Shown here: piece after piece, positions 53,850 through 64,000 of the stretch | Position numbering within the stretch: the first letter of the stretch is position 1 | Layout: each line of letters opens with the position of its first letter | NCBI GenBank assembly: GCA_002049455.2 | Contig: KV918802.1 | Location: forward strand, 1-64,000 | Origin: Porphyra umbilicalis | Lineage: Eukaryota > Rhodophyta > Bangiophyceae > Bangiales > Bangiaceae | Length of the DNA stretch: 64,000 nucleotides | Reading direction: 5' to 3' | Program-made: the position numbers and the translations under genes | Notes under the pieces: model-generated | Told to the model about the DNA's origin: nothing | What the model saw: the letters and a program-made list of their open reading frames with translations, nothing else | Database searches by the model: none

Positions 53850-55103
53850 ATGAGCCGGCTACCGAACCCCTTTCGGGTGCCGATGTTCGCGACTGATCAT
53901 CGCCGCGCGGCGGACACCCGGTTCTTCCGCGGTCGCCGGCTGCTGCCGACGGAGTGGTCAGCCGGCTTCCTTCGGGCGCCGAAGTCGTTTGACTTGTCTC
54001 GTTGGCTTCCGCCAGTCCCTGACTGGGAGCTACAGACCGATCTGTGGGTTGCGACCCCGGTGGTGGTATCGTACCTGGCGGACTCGTTGCGAAACGATTA
54101 TAGCTCCGAATGGCAGATTGTGTACTTGGAGTACTACTACAATCTGATTGCGGCTTGGGTAAGCACCCTTCAAGAGGACAAGGTCTTTGTCCGCTTGGAC
54201 GAGAAGACACTTCGTCACTTCGACGTTTTGGACACCTCCAAACTGCGTGAGGCGCCTTACGGCGAGGTGGCACATGCCTTATATGGAAAGATGCGCCGCG
54301 CAATGGACGTTTTTCCTCGTGGGGTCGTCTTCAAGGACGTGGTCCGTCGGAGCCGGGACACCGGCGAGGCGCGGCAAGTGCGCGTGCCGGTCGACGAGAC
54401 CAAGGAGTTCGGTTTTGGCCTTAGACACGCGTGTGTGAATTTCGACTGGGCACCTGACCCGACCGCGCACGCCCATGTGGCGCCGGTTCCTGCGAGTCAC
54501 CTCGGGGTGTGGCGTCGCGGTCGACAGACCCATCCGGGAGGGGCTTATGCCGTCAGTGGCGACCGTGGGGGCTATCACCGCCCGCGTTCGCCACGTCGCG
54601 ATCGCTCGCGGTCGGCGTCGCCGCCCCGGGCCATCGAGGCCACTTGGCCGACGCGTGCCTCTTCCCCCGCGGCGGTTTCCTTGTTTGGGTCGGCGCGCGT
54701 GCGCGACGTGCGCCTTCGCGCGCCCCGTGGGGCGACTATGTCAGCGGTGGCGCACGCCTGGGTGGACCAAGTGACTGGCTTGCGCCGTGCTGGGGAGCAG
54801 GCGGACGGCCGAGGGTTCGAGTCGGCCTTGGCCATCATTGGGCAGGCCGTGGCTCGCGCCGTCGATGGCGATGCCAACTACGAGCACTTTGTTCAGCATC
54901 TTGAGGTTATCCAGCCGGAGGAGGTGGCGGCACCGACGCGCTTTAACGCGCAGAGCGTTCTGGGGCGTCGCGCTCATGCTGACGGGGGGCCGTCCGTCGG
55001 GGCTCCGCCCTCGGCGCGTAATACGCGTGCGCGTAGTGTGTCTCAGGAGTCGGGGGCGACTTGTCGTCGCGACTCGCGTGGTGGTGATGAGGAGGAGGAG
55101 TAG
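53850..55103 (+). CDS. antisense ORF B of the chromovirus, 417 residues, intact
   Basis: It begins 9 nt after ORF A ends and in the same frame, so the two may be one protein or be translated in succession. The N-terminal 200 residues look globular (FDLSRWLPPVPDWELQTDLW, LEYYYNLIAAWVSTLQEDK, VPVDETKEFGFGLRHACVNFDW). A Ser/Arg-rich stretch (PRRDRSRSASPPRA) like a nuclear or RNA-binding linker and a helical C-terminal part ending in acidic residues (GGDEEEE) follow. No stop or frameshift is present, unlike gag-pol in the same element. Unknown function; not recognised as gag, envelope or transposase. Confidence 0.65.
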   Translation: MSRLPNPFRVPMFATDHRRAADTRFFRGRRLLPTEWSAGFLRAPKSFDLSRWLPPVPDWELQTDLWVATPVVVSYLADSLRNDYSSEWQIVYLEYYYNLIAAWVSTLQEDKVFVRLDEKTLRHFDVLDTSKLREAPYGEVAHALYGKMRRAMDVFPRGVVFKDVVRRSRDTGEARQVRVPVDETKEFGFGLRHACVNFDWAPDPTAHAHVAPVPASHLGVWRRGRQTHPGGAYAVSGDRGGYHRPRSPRRDRSRSASPPRAIEATWPTRASSPAAVSLFGSARVRDVRLRAPRGATMSAVAHAWVDQVTGLRRAGEQADGRGFESALAIIGQAVARAVDGDANYEHFVQHLEVIQPEEVAAPTRFNAQSVLGRRAHADGGPSVGAPPSARNTRARSVSQESGATCRRDSRGGDEEEE

Positions 55104-55287
55104 CGAGGTTCACTGTTCAGTGACTTGCCCGTTTGACCCTGGCGGGGAGGGGGTGCCAATGTCGGGGGCTTACGCCTTTAAGGTGTTGATGTTTCTTCGT
55201 CTTGTGATTGTTTGTGGTTCGACATGTTTTTATCCACTTCTCAGTTTTTCTGTTTATCGTCATAGCGATGAAGGAAGAGGCAGGCCA

Positions 55288-58200
55288 TCATGGCCCATGT
55301 TGTGCGATTTGTATCCCTTGCATCTGCTGATAAAAGCACTTCGTACTCGAAACATGCGCGTATGGCGGTAGCGTACCAACTGGTGTGGTCCATTGTGGTA
55401 TGACCACGGTTGCTTCCGCTGTGGTTGTCACCAAGCGTCGAAGGACTGAGTACGAGTGTTGTACCGGGGGAACCAGAAAACCATTGGGGAGCACTGGTAC
55501 AGAGGGATCGTTCCCAATCAGTGTCGCCTGCGCGGATTTCGGCCACATATATGTGTACGGGCCGTGAACACGGTTCAGCCGATGGAAATGACACAAGGCA
55601 AGTTGGGGATCATACGCAAAGTTGCGCGTAATGGACGACAGAGTGGACTTAAGCCACGCGACAAGAAGTACTTCATTAATTGCGGCGGCAGTACTTGAAC
55701 CTGTCCACGAGACATCGGCATGGATCACTCCGTCCCCGATAACATGGACAAGTTGGATGGTGGATATCCACGTGGAGTTCATGACAATGTTGGTCACGGT
55801 TGTGAGCCCGGCCTGTCGCTGACTTCGTCGTGTTGGCGTTTGCCATTCGTACCCGGTTACATGCTTCTTCTTCTGCCGGAGAAATCGCTCAAACAGGTTG
55901 CGTGAGAGATTCTCCAGGGGTTCCCAGGTGTCGTCTTTCGACCCGCAGTCGAACCAGCGCACTTTAGCGCTGTAGCGGTCGCCAGTCTGGCGTCAGTCTG
56001 GATGTTTGTCAACCACATACTCATCGGCAGTTGCCGGGGGTGGCTTGCGTTTGTCAAGCCCATCTAGCAGGGGGTGTGGAGCCGTGTCCGTCGTCGTTGG
56101 ACGAGGAGCTGGGGTGACATGGTCACTGCTGACTCGTTTTTCATCGCAGTCAACGTCAATGACGAAAGTAGAGGCATCCGTATCCGCGTCAATGACCACG
56201 ATGGGTTCAATGGCTTTGCTTTGCAGCTTGTTTTGCCGATCGTGGTTGGTCGCGTATACGAAGTCGCCGATCTTGACGTTCGCATTGCGGGTTGCGACCG
56301 GATGGTCGAAGTTACGGTTGTGACGTTGTTGCGTCTTACGCAAGGCCTCGATTACGATGGGGATCTGCTTGCGCAGGCGGGCTATGAACTCGCGTTTGCG
56401 AGCTAGGGGTGACCCATCCTTGAGCGTTTCCTTATTGGTAAGCGGGGTGCCTAGGTGCGAGTTGCGAACCGTGAGGTTGGGGATCCGCATTGGGATATCG
56501 AGTTCAAATGGAGTTATACCCGTAGACCGGTGTGGTTGGCCATTCTATGCCATGGTGATTACCGGGAGTAGCTCGTCTCATCGTTATGGGTCGTCGGCGA
56601 CGTAGTGTCTCAGCTGAGTAGCCATGGTACGGTTGTACCGTTCAACGTGCCTATTGGTTTGGGGACGATACGCCGTGGTGCGAACCGTTTCAATGCCAAG
56701 CATTTTCATCACAGCGATGAAGAAGTTCGACATGAACTGGGGCCGTTGGTCCGATAGGATCCGATCCGGGGGGGCGTAGGCGGACACCCACGCGTCGATG
56801 ATGGCTGACGCCACGGACATGGCCGTACTTCGCCGTAAAGCGACGCACTTGGTGAGCTTGGCGAAGCGGTCGGTGATAACCAATATGAAGCGATCGCCCT
56901 TTTTGGAGGCCGGGATGGGCCCAAATATGTCAACGGACAGCTCCGTGAGAGGCTCAGTAGCCGGGAACAGCGTCAAGGGCGTGGTGTGTCCCAGCAAGGC
57001 GAGGCGGTTTTGGGCACAAGTTGTGCACTTGGTGATGGTGGTGTGAATGTCCTTTACCATCGAAGGCCAGAAATATGTCTTTCGCATGGTGTAGTACATC
57101 TGGTTCGTACCGGGGTGGGCTGCCACTATGGCGTGGTGCTCGAGCGTCAAGACGCGTTCGCGTCATGATTTTGGTATATCCAATTGGTTGCCGTAAGGCG
57201 TCCGGCGATACAGAGCGTGATGCTCGTTGCGGAAGAAGGCCTTGGCCGCTCCGCGCTCCACGCGAGTGGACATCTCGACACAAGTGTCGCCTGTTTGTTG
57301 TGCTTCGACAACATCGTCGAACTCCACCGGTTCTGGTGTGTCGGTACCCGTGTACCTCCCCGTTCTTAAGCCTTTGGCCGTCTCGGCCAATACAAGGCAA
57401 GTTATATCATCATGGATATCTTCTGGCGGCGCCACCGTAGAGGCGCGCGACAGGAAGTCCGGCAAGTGGTGCGATGCACCTGGTTTATACACCCTATCGA
57501 AAGTGTATTCGGAGAGGCGAAGTCGCCATCGCATCAAGCGTCCGCTTGAGTCAATCGTGCTGTAGATTCAGCTAACTGCTTGGTGATCGGTTCGGATGAG
57601 AAATCGTTGCCCACCGAGGAAGTGCCTCGGCTTGAGGACAGCCCATACGACGCCGAGGCATTCGCGCTCCATTGTGGAGTAGTTTTGCTCTGCAGCAGTG
57701 AGTCCTGTGCTCCAAAATCCGACAGGATGAAGCAGTTCGCCCGGTTCCTCCTGGAGGAGTGTAAAACCAATTTGGTCGGCGTATGCGTCAACGTCGACGA
57801 CAAACTTCCGGTTGGCCTTTGACAAGGCAAGTACCGGTTGGCACAATAGTGCGTTCCAAAGGTCTTCAAATGCGGCTACTGCCACGTCCATCGGTGGTGT
57901 TAGGTCTGGTGGGATCTCGGCCCCAGTCAGGGCGTTCAGGGGCTTCGCTCGTTTAGTGAAGTCCTTGATATAACGTCGATAGACGTTGCACATGCACAAA
58001 AAGCTTCTCAGCTGGATCTTCGTCATTGAGATCTTGGCGTGCTTCAGAGCATCCACGTTCTTGTTGTGCACGTGCAGTTGGCCGGGGCGGAAAATATGTC
58101 CGAGGTACTCGACTTAGTCGGAGAACCATATGCACTTTTCCAAGTTCAGGGTAACCCCGGCTTCGCGGAGGCGGTGCAGAACCATTCCAACGTCCTTGAC

Positions 58201-59713
58201 GTGTTGTACCGCGTTCGCGGAAAGGATGATGACATGGTCTCAGTAGAAGAGGCATATCTGCCACTTCAAGCCCAAGAGGATAATGCCCAAGGCACGCTGG
58301 AAGGTATCTGGCGTGTTCGACAAGCCGAAAGGCATTGGTAACCAGTGGTAAACACCACACTGCGTTGTGAACGCCGTCTTCTCTTGGTCTTCCTTGCGTA
58401 ACGGCACTTGCCAGTACCCCGCGGTGCAGTCGATAGACGAGAACAACTGGGCATCTCCCTAGGAGTCAAGGCAGTCCTCCATTTGAGGCAAGGGATAAGG
58501 ATCCTTCTTGGTGATGTTGTTTAACCGACGATAGTCGACACAGAGTCGGGCTTTGCCATTCTTCTTTGGTTCAATTACCACGGGGCTTGCCCAAGCACTA
58601 TGGCCATGGGCAATGACGTTGAGCTTCAACATCTTGTTAATCTGATCAGCGATGATCTGCCGTTTGAACGGCTCTGACCGGTAGGGTTGGGCCCGTATGG
58701 GCAGAGCGTCTGGTGGCGGAACGATGGCGTGCTGCGTAGCACGGATGACACCTAGGACTCCATCCCAAATCGACGAATGCGTCTTGAGCATGTCTCGAAT
58801 CTGCTTGTGCAGATACTCGGAAGCCTCACTGAGGTCGAGGTCCTGGAGTGGGTCACGACTGGCGTTGTCTGATGAAGTATCGGTTTCAACTTTTGGAGTG
58901 TTGTCATTCAAGACGGCGGCCAACATAGGCCCTTGCTGAGGTTCCGCAAACCCCACATTGAGTTCTTGCGAAAAATGACTTGGTCTTTGCCAAAGTTGAA
59001 TAACTTGACTAAGAAGGATTCGTCGGGCTTGACGATGGCTAGGCCGCGGGCGACCGCCATTGACTTATGTCGGCATAACCGAGCGTTCGGTGTGATGGTA
59101 ACCATACCAGGGGTGTCGCATGTGGCCATCATCCACTCCTCTTGTTGTCCGTCGGCATGTACCTGTTTACAGGCTCGCACCCTTGCGGGTTTGCCTTGCC
59201 AATGACGGTCCGAGGCACTGTCATTAACACAATCCAAGATCGGCGTTGGCCGAGGAAGCTCCTCCGTGCAGCGCACGTGTTCCTGCCAGACGATCTTACG
59301 CAAAAGCGGCAAGATCGCCTCGATGTTGTGATCAATGAACTCGGTCCCAAGGATGCACGGGACTGACAAGTTGTCGAAAACGAGGAATTGGTCAAATAGA
59401 CGAACACCCCCGGTGTCTACATACAGATATATGGCATACTTCGTCACGAGAAGATTGTTGTTTGCATCTTGAATGCGCGGAAGCGTGGTCAACTCCTCGG
59501 CGCAAGCCATCCAGTTCGCAGGGAGAACACTAGTTCGAACTATGTTCACCCCGGCGCTCGTGTCAAGTGCAGGGCGGTAGCTCCACCTCACACACATGCA
59601 CGGGCCAAGAGTGGCGGCGATCTCGTAGTGCCGTAAGGCACGGCGCAACAACCTTGTTATCGTACGCTTTCGCGTTCCGCCGGGCAACCCCAAGTCGGGC
59701 ACCTGGCCTGGGC
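55288..59713 (-). pseudogene. chromovirus pol (protease, RT, RNase H, integrase, chromodomain), degraded
   Basis: It enters from the frameshift site. Protease motif ALDTSAG is at about 59560. A one-base loss near 58950 moves the frame; from there a single frame runs to 55288 with TAG/TGA/TAA stops near 58459, 58240, 58113, 57568, 57163, 56584, 56578, 56533 and 55993. RT: SPVVIEPKKNGKARLCVDYRRL near 58550, and the YxDD site reads Y-stop-D-H (about 58237), so the enzyme is dead. RNase H: VDVDAYADQIG near 57800. Integrase: HHCC (HHAIVAAHPG ... CTTCAQN) and D,D,E (LSVDIFG, ILSDQRP, HVERYNR). Chromodomain: KVRWFDCGSKDDTWEPLENL near 55960. About 185 further codons follow it. Confidence 0.9.
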
Positions 59714-61354
59714 GTTTTTTGAGTCGTACACGGCGTCGGCCGGATGTTCGATCTCGTCTTCTTCGACGTTACCGTCGGCAAGGGCATGAACGCCGATAGG
59801 CGGTTGGCGACGCTCGCAAGGGCGATATGGTTCGGAACACTGTGCGGCAAAGTGCCCCGGCTTGTTACAATTGTAACAGATGTCAGCCCGATTTGCTTGC
59901 GGGACGGCGGCCCGAGGGGACGGCGGGGTGTGAACCGGTGTGAACGGTCGCTCCGTCGTCGTCCGCCGGTCCTGTGTCGCGTAACCGACTATGATTGCCG
60001 TTGAGCGGGTCATCTTGAGCTGCAAGCGCAGCTTGTTGGTGCCGTCCCAGTACATCTGGGCGGTAGCAACCGTCTCTGGTAGAGTTCAATCCGGGAATCG
60101 GCCATTCAGGACCCGTACATGCGCTTGAACAAGGTCCGAAAGACCCGTGATGAAGACGTCCTTAACGTCTTGAATGTTGATTAAACCGTTCAGAACATTG
60201 CATTGCGATTCCACGCGGGTACCAAAGGCCGTGGGCGCCTCGTTGTCTTGTTGCTTCAGCGTAATGATGTCTTGGTGGGCGTTAGCCATAGTTGCGTGTG
60301 TCGCGTTCTTCAAGAAAAGCCAGTTGAAGGCATCTCCGTATGTACAGATGGCATAACGCTTACGTCCGAGAGTGCTGTTGAGCGCGCCGAAGAAGGCCAT
60401 CTTGGCATTGCCGGCTATTCGAAAAACCATGAGTGGAAGTGCTTGACCGTGTGTCAGCCCAGCCGCGACGCACGCGGGGCGAAGTGTCGTTAAGAACATG
60501 AAGATGCCCGAGGGCAGGGCTCCCGTGAATGGCTGTTGCCCATGGAACGCTCCGCCTAAAAGTTTCTTGAGACGATGCGACCGTTGTGCCTCTCTAGGCG
60601 TAAACGTCAGTTGGCGGCGGATCAGGAAGTTCGTCCTGTAGTCCAGGAGTGTCTTGAAGCGGATATTTGCCGGGCGGATCACCTTGATCCTATCGGCTTT
60701 TTCGAGTCGCTCCTTCCGTTTGGTGGGGGTCGCGGGGTGCTTGCGCGCGGCCGCGTCCGACTCGCTCGAGCTGTCGCTCGGTGAGATCCCACTTGGGGGC
60801 GAAAACGGGCCTCGAGGCCCGTGGCCATCGTCCGAAGAGGACGTGTCCGTCGCGTTGGGGTTGTCGTCGTCTCACGACGTCGGGCTTGACCCAGAGGCGG
60901 AATCATCGGCAGATGAGGAAGTCGCGGCGTTAGCCGGATGGTCCTTGCGCACGGACTTGTCTTTAGTCACCTTGCTTGTCTTCTTGACATTCTTGGTCTT
61001 GTCGCCCAACTTGCGGCAAGACTTAGCCACACGGCGCTCCTCCTCGTGGGAGTCGACCTTGCGCAGGGCCTCGACGTCGTCGACCAACTTGTCATTGGCT
61101 CGCGCCAGAGACTCGTTAGTCTGTTGTTGGGCCGTCAGGCGTCGTTGAAGTGCGTCAACGGCCGCCCTCAGGCTCTCGACCACCTGCATCTGCCCGGAGG
61201 CGGCTTGATCCGAAGGGATGAGAGGAGTTGGAGCACCGTCCATTGGGGCGTCGGAGGCGGCCGGGGTGCCTTGTCCCTCGCCCGGCGGCCGGTAGCCAGC
61301 TGGCAAATTGCCGTCTCTGGCTCGCCGAGTGCCGCCGGTACCACCAGTAGACAT
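59657..61354 (-). pseudogene. chromovirus gag with CCHC zinc knuckle, two nonsense codons
   Basis: ATG 61354 starts a 565-codon frame broken only by TGA at 60872-60874 and at 60086-60088; translation of the same frame continues coherently past both. A coiled-coil stretch (VESLRAAVDALQRRL, ANDKLVDDVEAL) is near the N-terminus, then a Ser/Asp-rich acidic section, a capsid-like helical domain (GDAFNWLFLKNATHA, FITGLSDLVQAHV) and a nucleocapsid zinc knuckle CYNCNKPGHFAAQC near 59880. It ends 57 nt past the slippery site. Confidence 0.85.
59714..59720 (-). promoter_or_regulatory. -1 ribosomal frameshift slippery heptamer A AAA AAC
   Basis: On minus the gag codons read TCA AAA AAC, giving X XXY YYZ in the correct phase. 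A one-base slip back opens the pol frame (R-P-G-Q-V-P-D-L), which is open here and overlaps gag to 59657. Confidence 0.85.
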
Positions 61355-61565
61355 ACTGGGACCTGAACAAAGTGTTCCGACTTGGCTAACGCCCTGCGCG
61401 CCAACGTCAAAGATCTCAACCGTGATGCCCCCGGCACCACGCCTACAAGTCGATGGCTTACGCCCCGCGCGCCAAGCGACCGTATCGACACCGTCACAAT
61501 GCCACGAGGCAGCGAGAAGGTTCTCGGGAACACCGTGCCGCGAGGCACGATGAAGGCGAGGGTAT

Positions 61566-61582
61566 CCCCTGCCGCTCCACCA
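61566..61582 (-). promoter_or_regulatory. chromovirus tRNA primer-binding site
   Basis: Two bases inside the 5' LTR the minus strand reads TGGTGGAGCGGCAGGGG, the complement of a tRNA 3' end CCCCTGCCGCTCCACCA. The exact tRNA was not identified. Confidence 0.85.
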
Positions 61583-61584
61583 AA

Positions 61585-61980
61585 TGTGGTATTAATAACG
61601 TTGGTGCAATTACCAGAGTACTGAGACCGACCGTAGCCAAGCAATAAAGCGAGTTCTATCGCCGTCGCGGCAAGGAAGAAAGACCGTTTGTCGAAGGGCA
61701 TCCGATGGGGAGCCGGGTGGTGCCCACGACGGCGACTCCGGACCCACGATGATTTAATACGAGCGAGGGCACCGGTCGATCTACCGTCCGATCACGAGCG
61801 ATCGTAATGAGTGGCGGCAGGCAGATAAGACCGGCAAGCAAACGAACAATAAAGAATAAACAATGCGGAAGTAACCCCCCAAACGGCGTGCCACAGGCCA
61901 ATTCCCACAACACATAGGCTTTGGCCCGTCAAGGAGGCTACTTGTGGCCAATTGCCAATTGGGAGCAGAGACATGCTACA
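61585..61980 (-). repeat. chromovirus 5' LTR (396 bp)
   Basis: Drives the minus-strand gag-pol and pairs with 51721-52116. AATAAA-like sequence is present on plus (61642, 61848). Confidence 0.93.
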
Positions 61981-62550
61981 GTTTTGCGAACCAGGCGATA
62001 AGACGAAATCCGTCCCGCGGATCCATGGTGGCGAAAAGGTGCATACCCCGTGGCCTGTTCACACCGTGCCTTGCGCGGGAGTGTGGATTCTCGGCACCGG
62101 GCCCCCCTGTGTCTTCGTGCTCGCGCATAGGTTGAGGCCTAACGGCAATGCTTGAGTCGGGGCGCGCCACCGTAAGGTAGGAAACCGCAAGGTTAGGTGG
62201 AGCTTCGGCGAGCGTGGGGGGGGTGACCAGGGGGAGGGGCGTGCCCTGCGGCGGCGACGGCAGCACTGCTGGTGCTGCGGGCAGCACACCCGGCGGCTAC
62301 ACGTGAGGGCGGCAAACCCGGCAGGGCCGGCGGCGCGGACGACAAGCCCGGCGCCGCCGGCGGAAAGCCCGGCGGCTAAGCGCGGTGGCGGCAAGGGCGG
62401 TAAGGCCGGCGGCAAGCGTGGCAAGAACAAGCGGCAAGCGCGGCGACTACGCACAAGGGTAGCAAGAGCGGCAATGCCGGTGGCGCGGGCCGTTTGCCAG
62501 GCGGCGCCGGCAACAAGCCCGGCGGCTACGTGCGGAGGCGGCAAGGGTTA

Positions 62551-63302
62551 ACACCAGGGAATGTCATGGAGATATCCCCGAGGAATATATCCGTGCATTA
62601 CATCCGTATCCACTTTGAAATACGAGCCGGGCACGCATATCCAAAATGCATTAGGAGAAAAGAAGGAGAGGATATTTCTGTCCTGTCCGACAGAAATTCC
62701 GAGATTTCATCGGATCCGTATCCTAGATATGAGAGTCAGGATCCAGAAATATATACGGTTATGAGGCTTCCCGCGCCTGAAGAATTCTGGTTAAACACAG
62801 TCGACCTCTCTTTTCGCGTGCCGACAATCGGGGGATTAACGTCCGAACATTGGGCAGCAACAAGTGGCGATCCAGCCCGACCCGGGTGGAGCCGCTCAAT
62901 CACGCGACTCGACCTGCTTGCGTTGTCTTGAGAGTGTAACACAAGATACAGAATGGTCATTCTGACGTCCTTTTGAACAGACGGCGAGGAACCGCCTCGA
63001 CGGCGCCCGTTGGGGCGTTCTAATCAAGTGTAGATTTCAAGTCCTACTGACGTCCAATTTGCACTCGAATAACGGCTGGATGGCGTTCTTCTTGGGCTCT
63101 TATTGAGCAGTCCGTCGGACTTGGGGAATTATACATCGGATCCAATACACGTATCCGGATAGGAATATAATCAACTCAAATATCCGGTTCCGGAGGCTGA
63201 TATCCTGATCAAGATCTCAGCTGAGGGTGTTATCCGCAGATACGAAGAATCGGCGTGTATCCGTATCATATCACGGCCAAAAAATATCCTGACAACCCCT
63301 GG
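62551..63302. mobile_element. 752-bp MITE with TTA target duplication
   Basis: Flanked by TTA (62548-62550 and 63303-63305). The younger chromovirus copy has the uninterrupted site (AAGGGTTCGCACCCA at about 53126-53140). Ends: ACACCAGGGAATGTCATGGAGATAT and, inverted, CCAGGGGTTGTCAGGATAT. AT-rich inside, with many ATCCGTATCC/GGATAT motifs near both ends. TTA duplication and lack of coding suggest a PIF/Harbinger-derived MITE. Confidence 0.85.
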
Positions 63303-63323
63303 TTAGCACCCAGGTACGCCATC

Positions 63324-64000
63324 ATGATCGATCCCGCCGCGGTGGCGGTGGACGGCGGCAATGCAAACGGCGAGGCGCACGTGGCTGACGCCGTTGCGGG
63401 CGAAGGACACGATGTAGACCTGTCCATTGACCCGGACATGTCGCGCCAGGTTCTGTCTAGCGGCCTCTACTACGTGCACGTTGGCCCGATCGACCTGGCC
63501 GATGGGATCCCGGTCATTGCCAACCAGAGTCTGTACGACGTCTGCGTCCGCAACCGCGCTTGTGCGCACACTCTGCCCATTCACGCGCGGTATGGGGCCC
63601 TTCCGCGATTTTTCGCCGTGTTGGCCGAGCTTGGGACGCCCAGCCATGCTGGTGACCGCGTGGCCGAAGTCCATGGGGACGCGTTCTTCGGGAACCAGGG
63701 GCCGCCGCGCCGTATCTACGAGGTCATGTCGTTTGGCAACGAGATGGCTCGCTAGAAAGCGCCTTTGCACCCGTTACACCGTTTGGTCTACACCAACGCT
63801 CTGTTGTTCCCCGTGCGGGGGACGGAGACCTTCGAGGCGGCGGCCAACTCGTTTGACCGCTTGTTGAGGAACTGGCCGAACGCCGTCTTCCTCGGGCGCT
63901 CGGTGGCCACGGACCTCGCGGTACCGATCTTTCACGACGCCGGTCTGGCAAAGCACCTTGATCAGCTTACGCTGGTGGCGGCGAAGGAGAACGACGTGGT
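63324..64000 (+). pseudogene. antisense ORF A in the older chromovirus copy, one TAG, cut by window
   Basis: ATG 63324 (MIDPAAVAVDGGNANGEA) starts the homologue of 53151-53840. A TAG at 63753-63755 stands where the younger copy has TAC; the younger copy's own stop position is CAG here. Protein similarity is above half over the first 125 residues and higher in the second half, with the same length and no indels between conserved motifs. Confidence 0.75.

Larger units (their letters stand above)
51721..61980 (-). mobile_element. Ty3/gypsy chromovirus, 10,260 bp, nested in an older copy
   Basis: Two 396-bp LTRs (TGTGGTA...ACA on plus) are flanked by GTTTT on both sides (51716-51720 and 61981-61985). 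The PBS, gag with zinc knuckle, -1 frameshift site and pol with chromodomain are all on minus. About 3 kb between pol and the 3' LTR carry ORFs on the opposite strand. The LTRs differ at 26 of 396 positions (93.4% identity), and the coding region has about eleven stops and one frameshift, so this copy is inactive. Confidence 0.93.
61981..64000 (-). mobile_element. older chromovirus copy, right part (antisense region), runs off the window
   Basis: Resumes directly after GTTTT with sequence homologous to 52526 onward. The shared features are TGTGTCTTCGTGCTC..GCATAGGT, the glycine/lysine repeat region and antisense ORF A. Its pol and gag should lie beyond 64000. Confidence 0.8.

Noticed and set aside
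53151..55103. Antisense ORFs as part of an independent plus-strand element spanning 51.7-55.1 kb
   Set aside because: The LTR pair, GTTTT duplication and PBS place them inside one minus-strand chromovirus, and the older copy has the same arrangement.
61168..61701. Minus-strand frame beginning like a secreted protein (MPFDKRSFFLAATAIEL)
   Set aside because: It starts inside the chromovirus LTR and overlaps the PBS and gag start; the matching LTR at 51721 ends the frame quickly, so chance is likelier.

Overview
The window looks like nuclear DNA of a eukaryote with a very GC-rich, intron-poor genome. It carries NSA2, ELP2, SYS1, a histone H3 variant and a SHAQKYF-type MYB protein, plus copia, chromovirus and PIF/Harbinger elements. 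The host genes read as single exons, apart from frame breaks at long C/G runs. A GC-rich alga fits best, possibly a Bangiales red alga such as Porphyra or Pyropia. That placement is inference; no rRNA or plastid gene is present to fix it.

Host-gene half (1-25 kb): the N-terminal part of SYS1 (minus, running off the left edge), a probable TA-flanked MITE, a 59-bp-arm hairpin, a secreted-type DNA/RNA non-specific endonuclease fused to a lamin-tail domain (minus), an 11-12 repeat ankyrin protein (plus), NSA2 (plus) converging on the MYB gene (minus), and ELP2 (plus), whose frame changes at several homopolymers. The spaces between are extreme-GC low-complexity DNA that is open in all frames and holds no recognisable gene.

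Transposon half (26.7-64 kb): (1) a complete 6,567-bp PIF/Harbinger-like element (26746-33312, TSD TGA). It has two convergent genes, a SAP-domain ORF1 protein and a DDE transposase, each broken by one nonsense codon. Between their 3' ends lies a nearly perfect 1.44-kb inverted repeat. (2) A young, uninterrupted Ty1/copia element (33742-38700; 418-bp LTRs differing at 5 sites). Its primer-binding site matches the anticodon arm of initiator tRNA-Met. (3) A His-Me finger endonuclease domain, an orphan Myb/SANT-like gene, minisatellites, and a histone H3 variant lacking Lys9 and the ARKS motif around Lys27. (4) A 10,260-bp chromovirus (51721-61980; 396-bp LTRs, TSD GTTTT, tRNA-type PBS, zinc-knuckle gag, textbook -1 frameshift site, pol with chromodomain). 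It is inserted into an older copy of its own family.

The most unusual system is in that chromovirus family. Between pol and the 3' LTR it carries about 2 kb of protein-coding ORFs on the strand opposite to gag-pol. The older copy (61981 to the window end) has the same antisense ORF, diverged but with conserved protein sequence. The older copy is itself interrupted by a 752-bp MITE whose TTA target duplication is confirmed by the uninterrupted younger copy.
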